A DNA stretch of 30,251 nt from JACPKO01 sp964406775 (GTDB lineage Bacteria; Patescibacteriota; Microgenomatia; Daviesbacterales; UBA10151), in the NCBI GenBank assembly GCA_964406775.1, contig CAYOSW010000012.1:1-30251 (forward strand), given 5' to 3'. This document shows, piece by piece, positions 1-6,213 of the stretch. Both the position numbers and the translations under genes were made by a program. Each line of letters opens with the position of its first letter. Positions within the stretch are counted from its first letter, which is position 1. Under the pieces are notes generated by a model. The model was not told the origin of the DNA, searched no databases, and saw nothing but the letters and a program-made list of their open reading frames with translations.

Positions 1-91
1 AGAGTTCGTTTTCTTTTGCATTAACGTCAATTATCGGTTGGCTGGGTTCTGAGGGCTGATATGAAGATGGTGCTCCGAATGATCTTTTCAT
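1..91 (-). CDS. Possible start of an unidentified gene, cut by the window edge
   Basis: A minus-strand reading frame opens with ATG at 91-89 and stays open to the left edge, about 30 codons. It begins M-K-R-S-F-G-A-P and continues with Pro/Ser/Gln-rich residues, then a charged stretch with acidic and Lys residues. I recognise no family from so little. A possible promoter lies upstream on the same strand (TTGAGT, 16-base spacer, TATTCA near 130-157). No ribosome binding site is visible. It lies downstream of recX on the same strand, so it could be the next gene of that direction. The call rests only on an open frame and is weak. Confidence 0.35.
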   Translation of the reverse strand, partial: MKRSFGAPSSYQPSEPSQPIIDVNAKENEL

Positions 92-195
92 CTATAAAAC
101 AGCACAAGAAGAAGCGCTTACGCACTGAATACTTAAAATTGAAAATAACTCAATTTAGTAATTACCATTTTCAGGTTCTTCTTTACTACTATGAG

Positions 196-855
196 TTAAT
201 TATAGACCTCCTTTATTACTTTTTCAATAAGCTCTTTGCAAAGGTCATATTCAAACCCACGGCTCATTAAAAACTGCAAAGCTTTCTGCTTAAATTCATA
301 TTCCTTTAAATTCTTCCAGATTCTCATTTTCCTCTCCAACAATTTTTCTGCTGTTTGAGCACCGCTTGATACCAGCGCCTCATTACTTAACACTTCCTCG
401 ATTATTTCCCTGCCGATCCCCTTATTGAACAGTTCGCTTTTTAGCGCATTAATACCTTTTCTCTTCGATCTTGATTCAACCCAGGACTTAGCGAATTCCA
501 AATCGTTAATTAAACCCTTTCTTACAAGTTTACTTACTAATGCCGAAGCGATCTCATCCGTTATCTCCCCGTCACCTTTGAGCTTTCTTTTAAATGAAAG
601 CTGTTTTAAATAATCGCGGACCTCATTTTCGGATCTTTGCCTGCGCCCGAATAATCCGTACATCCGCTCCATTAATTTTCCGATTTCCGCCTCTTCCAAA
701 AGAATCTGCAGATCAGTCTCCGGAATTTCTTTACCCGTAACAAGTCTGCGGTCAACAACCAGATCCTCATCCGCGCCGAAGGCGAATTTTCCGTCAAGAA
801 AAATATTAAATCTGCGGGGATTTTTCTTTTGAGGTTCAACGGAAGTTATCTTCAT
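196..855 (-). CDS. recX: Regulatory protein RecX
   Basis: About 219 residues. RecX binds RecA filaments and modulates recombinational repair. The sequence has the small alpha-helical repeats typical of RecX: a segment with GLFGRRQRSENEVRDYL, then GLINDLEFAKSWVESR, then KGIGREIIEEVL, matching the usual R-R-S/E-x-E-(L/V)-x-x-x-L pattern. The N-terminal part (FNIFLDGKFAFG) resembles the extension found in many RecX proteins. I start at ATG 855-853 rather than the longer frame reaching 894, because a TATAAT box (868-863, minus) sits 7 bases before that ATG and the longer version would overlap the divergent HAD gene. recA lies about 670 bases away on the same strand with the HAD gene between them, so recA and recX are not one operon here although they are functional partners. 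Confidence 0.88.
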   Translation of the reverse strand: MKITSVEPQKKNPRRFNIFLDGKFAFGADEDLVVDRRLVTGKEIPETDLQILLEEAEIGKLMERMYGLFGRRQRSENEVRDYLKQLSFKRKLKGDGEITDEIASALVSKLVRKGLINDLEFAKSWVESRSKRKGINALKSELFNKGIGREIIEEVLSNEALVSSGAQTAEKLLERKMRIWKNLKEYEFKQKALQFLMSRGFEYDLCKELIEKVIKEVYN

Positions 856-875
856 CTGGTATATTATACTCAGCA
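856..875. promoter_or_regulatory. Shared divergent promoter core between recX and the HAD gene
   Basis: Only 20 bases separate the start codons of recX (855, minus) and the HAD gene (876, plus). On the minus strand TATAAT occupies 868-863, 7 bases from the recX ATG. On the plus strand TATACT occupies 865-870, 5 bases from the HAD ATG. The two -10 boxes overlap, so both transcripts would be leaderless. Any -35 boxes must lie inside the opposing coding sequences and are not convincing. Confidence 0.6.
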
Positions 876-1526
876 ATGAAACTGGATCTTTCAAGTATAA
901 AGGCCGTAATTTTTGATATGGACGGGACGATGATCGACAACACGCTTTACCATAAAAGGGCGTGGATAGAATTCTGCCGGAGACACGGAATTAATTTAAC
1001 CGAAGAAGGCTACCTGATGAAAGTCTCGGGAAAAAGAAACGATGCAATCCTTGAGTTGTTATTTGAAAGACGGATAGCGCCTGATGAACAAACCCAGCTT
1101 GAAGAAGAAAAAGAATCAATATACAGAGAAATATACGGCCCGAATCTTAAGGCAAACGGCGGATTAATCGACTTTTTGGACAAGTTGTCCCTAAAGAAAC
1201 TTAAAGTAGGCATCGCCACAACCTCCCCTTACAAAAACAGAATCTTTGTTCTTGAGGCACTTAAACTTCAGAATTTTTTTGCAGTGATAGTCGGCTCGGA
1301 GGATACTCTGGAAGGCAAACCCCACCCTGAAATATATTTAAAAACAGCGGAAAAATTAGGCTTCGCCCCCGGAGAGTGCCTGGCTTTTGAAGATACACCC
1401 TCAGGCGTAAAATCCGCCAAGTCTGCCGGGATTAAAACGGTTATAGCAGTCCTGACCTCACATCCTAAAGAAGAATTGAATGAAGCGGATTTTTACATCA
1501 AAGATTTTACCGAAATCGAAGTTTAA
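876..1526 (+). CDS. HAD-family hydrolase, beta-phosphoglucomutase-like
   Basis: 216 residues, the usual length for a subfamily IA HAD phosphatase with a helical cap. Motif I is FDMDGT with the nucleophile Asp14 and acid/base Asp16. Motif II is the Thr/Ser in ATTSP. Motif III Lys is in GKPHPEIY. Motif IV is FEDTPSGV. The set GKPHPEIY plus FEDTPSG points to the PGM/phosphatase branch (beta-phosphoglucomutase, phosphoglycolate phosphatase and sugar-phosphate phosphatases); the substrate cannot be told from sequence. It is cytoplasmic. It starts 20 bases from recX in the opposite direction and its stop overlaps the recA stop by 4 bases, both using the TTTAAA palindrome at 1522-1527. Confidence 0.88.
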   Translation: MKLDLSSIKAVIFDMDGTMIDNTLYHKRAWIEFCRRHGINLTEEGYLMKVSGKRNDAILELLFERRIAPDEQTQLEEEKESIYREIYGPNLKANGGLIDFLDKLSLKKLKVGIATTSPYKNRIFVLEALKLQNFFAVIVGSEDTLEGKPHPEIYLKTAEKLGFAPGECLAFEDTPSGVKSAKSAGIKTVIAVLTSHPKEELNEADFYIKDFTEIEV

Positions 1527-2641
1527 ACAGCTTCCTGAATTTTTGCCGCGCCTTCTTCCTCTTCCTCGCCGACAACCATCGGATCTTTGCCTTCTTTATT
1601 TTTCAGCCAGGCTGTCCGGATATCTTTCTCCAGCTTTTCGGCTTCCTTCGGATTTTCCTTAAGGTAGGAGATCGCCGCCTGTCTCCCCTGACCGAGCAAA
1701 TTATCGTTCCATTTAATAAAAGCTCCCGACTTAGTTAATATCTCAAGTTCGATACCGACATCCAAAAGTTCTCCCATATGGGAAATCCCGTTATCGTCCA
1801 TATCAAATTCCGCAGTTCTGAAAGGCGGAGCCACTTTATTTTTAACTACTTTTACCCGGTGCCTCGAACCGATAACCATATCGCCCTGCTTAATATTTTC
1901 AATTTTCCGGACATCCAGTCTGACCGAGGAATAAAACTTGAGGGCCAATCCTCCGGTCGTGGTTTCGGGATTTCCGAACATCACGCCGATTTTCTGCCTG
2001 AGCTGGTTGGTAAAAACAACAATTGTATTGGTATTTGAGATGGCGCCTGTTAATTTCCTTAAAGCCTGGGACATCAGTCTTGCCTGCACACCCATTGATG
2101 AATCCCCCATCTCCCCTTCAATTTCCGAACGCGGAACGAGTGCTGCAACCGAATCAATAACTAAAACATCTATTCCTCCCGAGCGGATTAAAGCATCGGC
2201 AATTTCCAGAGCCTGTTCTCCGGTATCGGGCTGGGAAATCAATAAGTCATCCAGGTTAACCCCGATCTTTTGGGCTCTTTGCGGATCAAGCGCGTGCTCG
2301 GCATCGATAAAAGCCGCGACTCCGCCTTTTTTCTGGGCCTCGGCTATAAGATGCAGACAAACAGTAGTTTTTCCCGATGCTTCGGGACCGAAAATCTCAA
2401 TGATCCTGCCTTTCGGAAGCCCGCCTACCCCTAACGCTAAATCCAAAGCCAGAGAGCCTGTAGAAATAACATCGATGGTCATTCTTTCGGCGCGTTCCCC
2501 GAGCTTCATAATCGAACCCGTTCCGTATTGTTTTTGGATTTGCGCCATCGCAGCATCGATAGCAGCCTTTTTTGCATTGGATTCCATTGCTATACCATTT
2601 CCATCCAGAGTAATTTTTGAAGGTCCGGGAGTTCTGCCCAT
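1523..2641 (-). CDS. recA: Recombinase RecA
   Basis: 372 residues, normal for RecA. It forms ATP-dependent filaments on single-stranded DNA for strand exchange and SOS signalling. Walker A is GPEASGKTT at about 85-93, followed by the Walker B-like VLVIDSVAAL, the L1/L2 loop region with GGLALKFYSSVRLDVRK, and the MGDSSMGVQARLMSQALRKL signature. The C-terminus is acidic (GEEEEEGAAK), as usual. The ATG at 2641 gives about 18 residues before the conserved MESNAKKAAIDAAM; a TATAAT box 8 bases upstream supports this start, although Met19 would match the usual family N-terminus better. It converges on the HAD gene and lies divergent from the orphan gene at 2751. Confidence 0.97.
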   Translation of the reverse strand: MGRTPGPSKITLDGNGIAMESNAKKAAIDAAMAQIQKQYGTGSIMKLGERAERMTIDVISTGSLALDLALGVGGLPKGRIIEIFGPEASGKTTVCLHLIAEAQKKGGVAAFIDAEHALDPQRAQKIGVNLDDLLISQPDTGEQALEIADALIRSGGIDVLVIDSVAALVPRSEIEGEMGDSSMGVQARLMSQALRKLTGAISNTNTIVVFTNQLRQKIGVMFGNPETTTGGLALKFYSSVRLDVRKIENIKQGDMVIGSRHRVKVVKNKVAPPFRTAEFDMDDNGISHMGELLDVGIELEILTKSGAFIKWNDNLLGQGRQAAISYLKENPKEAEKLEKDIRTAWLKNKEGKDPMVVGEEEEEGAAKIQEAV

Positions 2642-2649
2642 AATTAACT

Positions 2650-2677
2650 ATTATAACTTTCGGGTAAACTTTGGCAA
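2650..2677 (-). promoter_or_regulatory. Promoter of recA
   Basis: On the minus strand TTGCCA (2677-2672), a 16-base spacer and TATAAT (2655-2650). Only 8 bases separate the -10 box from the recA ATG, so the transcript should begin within one or two bases of the start codon. No SOS-box-like palindrome is obvious. Confidence 0.7.
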
Positions 2678-2715
2678 TATAGTATCAAAGTATCAAAATA
2701 TATCAAAACTTTGAG

Positions 2716-2744
2716 TTGACGTATCCGGGAATAGAAACTATATT
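2716..2744 (+). promoter_or_regulatory. Promoter of the orphan gene at 2751
   Basis: TTGACG (2716-2721), exactly 17 bases, TATATT (2739-2744), then 6 bases to the ATG at 2751. This is a near-consensus sigma-70 type promoter that predicts a leaderless mRNA. Confidence 0.7.
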
Positions 2745-2750
2745 AATGCT

Positions 2751-3242
2751 ATGCCCCGTTTTACTCTAGGCAGGGAAAGAGACCGCGGAGGAGATTTGCC
2801 TCCCGAAGTGAACTGGCCGAACGGTTTTGATCTTTCCGGGACCCCCAACAGAGGTCTTGTCACAAATCTGAACAGTCCCTGGATGGAAATAAAACCCGGA
2901 TTTCCGATTCCCATAACCGCAGATACCAGAAGAGTTTTCGCTTATCAATACGGAGAAGACGGCGTCGCGAGAACTTCCGGCAGGTTTCAGTCCGACCGGG
3001 GAGTCCATATCGCTGACGAAAGAGGTTTTGACGCAACCGGCCTTGATCTGGAATGGGCTTTAAGGGACTGGAGAAGAGGCCTCCTTTTAGGATCAAGTAT
3101 TGCCGAGATGGATAATTCTCAGTTAACGGAAGAAGGAATAAGAGAGGCTGTTTTCTTAAGAAGACACGTCCGGTTGCTCGTTCCGGACCCCGAGGCAATG
3201 ATAGTGACATACCCGCACCAGGAACAAGGTCGGTCGGGGTGA
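2751..3242 (+). CDS. Hypothetical protein (no family recognised)
   Basis: 163 residues, rich in Arg, Asp and Gly, with no signal peptide or membrane segment. The N-terminal half has short Pro/Gly segments (FDLSGTPNRGL, PWMEIKPGFPIPI). The C-terminal half looks alpha-helical (TGLDLEWALRDWRRGLLLG; LTEEGIREAVFLRRHVRLLV). The strong promoter directly upstream and the codon use of its neighbours support a real gene. Its last residues and TGA stop (3240-3242) fall inside an 18-base copy of the 3' end of the nearby tRNA-Pro gene, so the original C-terminus may have been altered by the event that made that copy. Function unknown. Confidence 0.6.
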   Translation: MPRFTLGRERDRGGDLPPEVNWPNGFDLSGTPNRGLVTNLNSPWMEIKPGFPIPITADTRRVFAYQYGEDGVARTSGRFQSDRGVHIADERGFDATGLDLEWALRDWRRGLLLGSSIAEMDNSQLTEEGIREAVFLRRHVRLLVPDPEAMIVTYPHQEQGRSG

Positions 3243-3249
3243 GAGGAAT
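3232..3249. repeat. Partial copy of the tRNA-Pro 3' end
   Basis: These 18 bases are identical to 3307-3324, the 3' acceptor strand and part of the T arm of the tRNA-Pro gene, in the same orientation 75 bases away. The segment between the copies contains the inverse of the same sequence (CCTTGTTCCTCTCCC near 3273), so the two can also fold into a hairpin. The copy contains the stop codon of the upstream orphan gene. Confidence 0.85.
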
Positions 3250-3305
3250 AAGAACAACTCGCTCCGCTCATAACCTTGTTCCTCTCCCGGCTCCCTCGCC
3301 TTGCT

Positions 3306-3380
3306 TGGTCGGGGTGAGAGGAATTGAACCTCCTACTTCACGCACCCCATGCGCGCGGTCTACCGATGACCTACACCCCG
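3306..3380 (-). tRNA. tRNA-Pro(GGG), CCA encoded
   Basis: On the minus strand a full cloverleaf can be drawn. The acceptor strands CGGGGTG (3380-3374) and CACCCCG (3316-3310) pair perfectly. The D stem is GGTC/GACC. The anticodon stem is CGCGC/GCGTG with one G-U pair and a 7-base loop ATGGGGT, giving anticodon GGG. The variable loop is 5 bases. The T stem GGAGG/CCTCT closes the loop TTCAATT. Discriminator A is followed by a genomic CCA (3308-3306). The start CGGGGTGTAG is typical of bacterial tRNA-Pro. The gene is flanked on each side by partial copies of itself. Confidence 0.92.
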
Positions 3381-3433
3381 GTATTTCAGAACTTTAATAA
3401 TTTTAATGGTTACCTATTTCCGCTATGCGGAAA

Positions 3434-3542
3434 GCGCGGTCTTCCTGGGTCAAATCAGTTATTTATAGTTTTCCGCCTTGCGGACCAGTTTGTATTTGAC
3501 CCGTTAAAGCTCCGCTTTAACCCGATGACCTACACCCCGGTA
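3434..3542. repeat. Partial copy of the tRNA-Pro 5' end with a hairpin insert
   Basis: Bases 3522-3542 are identical (21 bases) to 3363-3383, the first 18 bases of the tRNA-Pro gene plus 3 bases of its upstream flank. Reading on along the minus strand, a 79-base insert follows. It contains the hairpin GTTAAAGC/GCTTTAAC (3503-3521) and a 9-base inverted repeat GGGTCAAAT/ATTTGACCC (3447-3455, 3494-3502). Then a 9-base match to the tRNA D-stem/anticodon-stem strand appears at 3434-3442. It therefore looks like a 5' tRNA copy interrupted in the D loop. A further hairpin TTTCCGC/GCGGAAA lies near 3418-3434. The rest of 3243-3614 holds no gene that I can see other than the tRNA. Confidence 0.75.
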
Positions 3543-3614
3543 ATTTATCTTAAGTCCGAATCTTTGGTATTTTAACATCAATTATCCGCAAACGCGATCC
3601 TTAGGAGAAAAAAT

Positions 3615-4217
3615 TTAAAAAGCTTTTACAAACGCTCCGCGCAATTTCTCAGCATCCTCAAGTGACGGATAAACACCTTTTTTAATATAAGTTCCCGGAA
3701 CAATTCTGACGTGCATCCAATGACCTCTTTCCGGAAGCGGTGCCCACCAAACCTGCCAGCCGGCTTCTTCAATCCTGGCAACCGTTGCCAAATGAAGATG
3801 ATCTGTCCGCTCTCTGGGCCTGCGCATACTTTCACCAACTATAGCTTCAACAGTCTCTCTTGTCGGCTCTCCCAAAAGATACAGAAAGGCCGATTTACCC
3901 GGATACTCGGCAACATAAGTCTCGGCCTGTTCACCCTCGCCCAAAACAACTTTAACCGGAGCTTTATCCTTGGGTTTTAACATAAATCTCGGCGGATGGA
4001 TATGATTGTAAGCCAGAAGTCCGACCAGTAATTCAGGGTCGGTAATTCTTTGACACGGAAGAACCTGTGTCGCTGCCTGTTGTGCGTCGGCGAGTTGACC
4101 CAGAACTGTGGAGTCAACCAACCATTGACGGGAATCCGGCATCGCTTTTTTGTACGTTAATCTCCCCCCGGATACTTCTCCCCTGTATTCAAATCTTAAT
4201 AATCCGCGTTCGGACAT
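3615..4217 (-). CDS. Hypothetical protein (no family recognised)
   Basis: 200 residues, soluble, no membrane segment. It has a few distinctive patches: AYNHIHPPRFMLKPKDKAP in the middle, TDHLHLATVARIEEAGWQVWW, and a C-terminal ERGHWMHVRIVPGTYIKKG. The spread of His residues could suggest metal binding, but no known motif is present and I do not assign a function. The ATG at 4217 is supported by a promoter with TATAAT 8 bases upstream. It stands alone between the tRNA-Pro region and a DUF6580 gene on the same strand. Confidence 0.7.
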   Translation of the reverse strand: MSERGLLRFEYRGEVSGGRLTYKKAMPDSRQWLVDSTVLGQLADAQQAATQVLPCQRITDPELLVGLLAYNHIHPPRFMLKPKDKAPVKVVLGEGEQAETYVAEYPGKSAFLYLLGEPTRETVEAIVGESMRRPRERTDHLHLATVARIEEAGWQVWWAPLPERGHWMHVRIVPGTYIKKGVYPSLEDAEKLRGAFVKAF

Positions 4218-4225
4218 AAGTGGAT

Positions 4226-4254
4226 ATTATACTATAGGTTCAGATCTATCTCAA
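4226..4254 (-). promoter_or_regulatory. Promoter of the gene at 4217
   Basis: On the minus strand TTGAGA (4254-4249), 17 bases, TATAAT (4231-4226), then 8 bases to the ATG. Predicts a leaderless or near-leaderless transcript. Confidence 0.65.
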
Positions 4255-4267
4255 GAATTTAGGGTGC

Positions 4268-4822
4268 TTAAATTTTCAGGAATGAGAATTTTTTAGAAGC
4301 GGTTTTAATCAATTCAAATCCTCCGAAAAACAGTCCGGTATAAAAAATATCTCCCATAAATGTACCTTTATAAAAAGGCAACGCCATCGCAAAGCAATAG
4401 GCAAGCCCCGCAAAATCCAGGCTATACATTCCGCTCGTCAGCCAGACACCCAAGTTGGTTAAAATGAAGAATTGAAGCGAAGCAGCCACGGCTGCAAGCC
4501 CGACCCTGCCCGCAGTCTTTTTGCGTCCGGCCCAAACACCCAATGCCGCAGAAATCAGAAAACTCCCCCAGACAAAAAGAGTTGTTGAATGAAAAAGCGA
4601 AGTTAACGGGTGGATCCGGGAAAAATCAATCCCGTAGGGACTGATATAAAGAAGCAAATAGTCGGAAATCACCATTATTAATAAGGGAAGAATAAAAGCC
4701 GTTCTTCTGCTGAAATATGCTCCCGAAAATAACGCAATCGCCGTAACCGGGGCAAAGTTCGGGTAGTGGGGCAACAGCCTGAGTAGTATTGCTGCTATGA
4801 TAAAAAAAATCAGGGATTTCAT
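4268..4822 (-). CDS. DUF6580-type multi-pass membrane protein
   Basis: 184 residues with about five to six hydrophobic segments. The N-terminal pattern RLLPHYPNFAPVTAIALFSGAYF, followed by ISDYLLL, is what I know from the DUF6580 family, putative integral membrane proteins that resemble the substrate-binding (S) component of ECF vitamin transporters. The C-terminal half has two further helices around FFILTNLGVWL and the charged tail KTASKKF. No ECF ATPase or T component is nearby, so the substrate and any energy coupling are unknown. The family call is from pattern memory; the membrane topology is seen directly. Confidence 0.75.
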   Translation of the reverse strand: MKSLIFFIIAAILLRLLPHYPNFAPVTAIALFSGAYFSRRTAFILPLLIMVISDYLLLYISPYGIDFSRIHPLTSLFHSTTLFVWGSFLISAALGVWAGRKKTAGRVGLAAVAASLQFFILTNLGVWLTSGMYSLDFAGLAYCFAMALPFYKGTFMGDIFYTGLFFGGFELIKTASKKFSFLKI

Positions 4823-4839
4823 TGAGTTTAGGAATTTAC

Positions 4840-4867
4840 ATATTACCCCTTTTCAAGAATTAGTCAA
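4840..4867 (-). promoter_or_regulatory. Promoter of the DUF6580 gene
   Basis: On the minus strand TTGACT (4867-4862), 16 bases, TAATAT (4845-4840). The start codon is 17 bases downstream of the -10 box, so a short leader of about 10 bases is expected, unlike most promoters in this window. Confidence 0.6.
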
Positions 4868-4930
4868 GATAATTTTTGAAAAAACCTCTCTTTTACCCGC
4901 CCGGTTTTTATGACATAATTTAGACAATAG

Positions 4931-5038
4931 TAAGGACCTGCTTCGAGCTTCAGTATCTGAAATTATACTTCGCTCTCGCAGAACCTTGCCTTTTAAATCT
5001 AAAAATTTTAAGAGGCGGAAAGGAAGATTTAAAAGGTG
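4931..5038 (+). promoter_or_regulatory. Structured leader of the hydroxyacid dehydrogenase gene
   Basis: The last 48 bases before the GTG start contain a perfect 12-base inverted repeat, 4989-5000 against 5025-5036, whose right arm ends on the G of the start codon. The likely ribosome site AAAGGAAG (around 5019-5026) lies in the loop and at the edge of that stem. Upstream, 4934-4985 has a second looser inverted pair (GGACCTGC near 4934, GCAGAACC near 4978). The arrangement would allow folding of the mRNA to control translation. I know of no named riboswitch with this layout. Confidence 0.45.
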
Positions 5039-6022
5039 AAAATTGCTTTCTTTAATATCCGCGGGGACGAGGACGAATTCTATAAAAATGCTCTTCAGGG
5101 AAACGAAGTCGAATGTTTTCCTGTCTCCATCTCGCCTGAAAATTTACCGCAAAATAAAGATTATGACGTTATTTCCGTTTTTACCGATTCAAAAGTAGAT
5201 GCGTCGGTTATCGATTCCCTCCCGAACCTGAGACTCGTCGCCGCCAGGAGTACCGGCTTTGACCACATTGATTTGGGTAAAGCCGCCGAGAAGAACATTA
5301 CCGTTGTTAATGTTCCGGTTTACGGGGAAACAACAGTTGCCGAATTTGCTTTCGGTCTGCTTCTGACCATTACAAAAAAGATTATCCAGGCGGATTTATC
5401 GGTAAAAATTACCGAAAAATTCAACCGCGAGGGATTAACCGGTCTTGATTTAAACGGCAAAACTTTCGGAGTAATCGGCACGGGACATATCGGAGTTAAC
5501 GCGGTAAAAATCGCCAAAGGCTTCGGTATGGAAGTTTTGGCTTATGACGCCTTCCCCAATCAGGAGCTCCCGGAAAAATTCGGGTTTACTTACGTCGGAC
5601 TTGAGGAACTGATGAGCAAATCCGACTTTGTTTCACTTCACGTTCCGTTCCTTCCATCCACAAAGCATTTAATCAATCAAAAAAATATCAGTTTTTTCAA
5701 AAGGGGCGTAGTCTTAATTAATACCTCAAGAGGCGAAATTGTTGAGACTGAGGCTTTAATCAACGGACTTGAGACGGGAATCATCGGCGCGGCAGGCCTT
5801 GATGTTTTAGAAAACGAGACTACCCTGCGCACTGACTCCGATGAGGCTTCCGCAGAAGCCAAACTGAATGATAAACTGATTGAATTAAATAATGTCATAA
5901 TCACTCCCCACGTCGCCTCAAACACCAAAGAAGCCATCGAGCGCATCAGACAAACAACCGTTGATAATATCAAAGCCTTCATAAATTCGGATCCCCAAAA
6001 CGTCGTCAAACCTAAAAGTTAA
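5036..6022 (+). CDS. D-isomer 2-hydroxyacid dehydrogenase (D-lactate dehydrogenase-like)
   Basis: 328 residues, normal for the family, which reduces 2-keto acids to D-2-hydroxy acids with NADH. The Rossmann nucleotide-binding motif is GTGHIG (148-153). The catalytic residues are visible: Arg232 in NTSRGEIV, a Glu in DVLENE (about 259-261) and His292 in ITPHVAS. The N-terminal RSTGFDHIDL and the SLHVPFLPSTKHLIN segments match the D-LDH/VanH branch, so D-lactate dehydrogenase is the likeliest role and would fit a fermentative CPR cell; phosphoglycerate or hydroxyisocaproate dehydrogenase are alternatives. The start is GTG behind a structured leader. It is followed by the metK promoter. Confidence 0.88.
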   Translation: MKIAFFNIRGDEDEFYKNALQGNEVECFPVSISPENLPQNKDYDVISVFTDSKVDASVIDSLPNLRLVAARSTGFDHIDLGKAAEKNITVVNVPVYGETTVAEFAFGLLLTITKKIIQADLSVKITEKFNREGLTGLDLNGKTFGVIGTGHIGVNAVKIAKGFGMEVLAYDAFPNQELPEKFGFTYVGLEELMSKSDFVSLHVPFLPSTKHLINQKNISFFKRGVVLINTSRGEIVETEALINGLETGIIGAAGLDVLENETTLRTDSDEASAEAKLNDKLIELNNVIITPHVASNTKEAIERIRQTTVDNIKAFINSDPQNVVKPKS

Positions 6023-6030
6023 AAACCTTC

Positions 6031-6059
6031 TTGACAATAAAGTTATAAGTCTTTATATT
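6031..6059 (+). promoter_or_regulatory. Promoter of metK
   Basis: TTGACA (6031-6036), 17 bases, TATATT (6054-6059): the strongest promoter in the window. The start site would be near 6066, giving a leader of roughly 145 bases that holds the SAM riboswitch. Confidence 0.8.
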
Positions 6060-6084
6060 CTGTAAAGTTACTTGAAACCTCAAA

Positions 6085-6213
6085 GGTATCAAGAGTGGCG
6101 GTTGAGATACGGCTCGTTAAACCGCCCAGCAACTGATCGGAGATCATCCTGAGCGAAGCGAAGGACCCCTCGAAACAGTGCTAAATCCGGCTCCGGAATC
6201 GGAGAAAGATATG
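6085..6213 (+). promoter_or_regulatory. SAM-I-type riboswitch controlling metK translation
   Basis: The core signatures of the S-box aptamer are in order. P1 5' strand GGTATC is followed by AAGAG; P2 arms are GGCGGTT (6097-6103) and AACCGCC (6120-6126); then GCAAC; P3 closes with ACTG (6132-6135) and CAGT (6176-6179); then GCTAAATCC; P4 is CTCCG/CGGAG with loop GAAT; then GAAAGAT and the P1 3' strand. The 3' strand of P1 runs into the metK ATG (6211-6213), and the ribosome site GGAG (6201-6204) is the 3' strand of P4, so SAM binding should hide both. P3 carries a long insert containing TCCTGAGCGAAGCGAAGGA. Bound SAM would repress SAM synthetase, the usual feedback. Confidence 0.85.

Noticed and set aside
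1938..2714. Long open frame antisense to recA
   Set aside because: It is a shadow of recA codon use, with no promoter, ribosome site or protein features of its own.
3243..3614. CRISPR-like or REP array around the tRNA
   Set aside because: The repeats are single copies of tRNA ends and unrelated hairpins, not regularly spaced units.
6178..6210. GTG-started N-terminal extension of MetK
   Set aside because: These codons are the 3' part of the SAM riboswitch; MetK proteins begin near the ATG at 6211, which has GGAG at the right distance.
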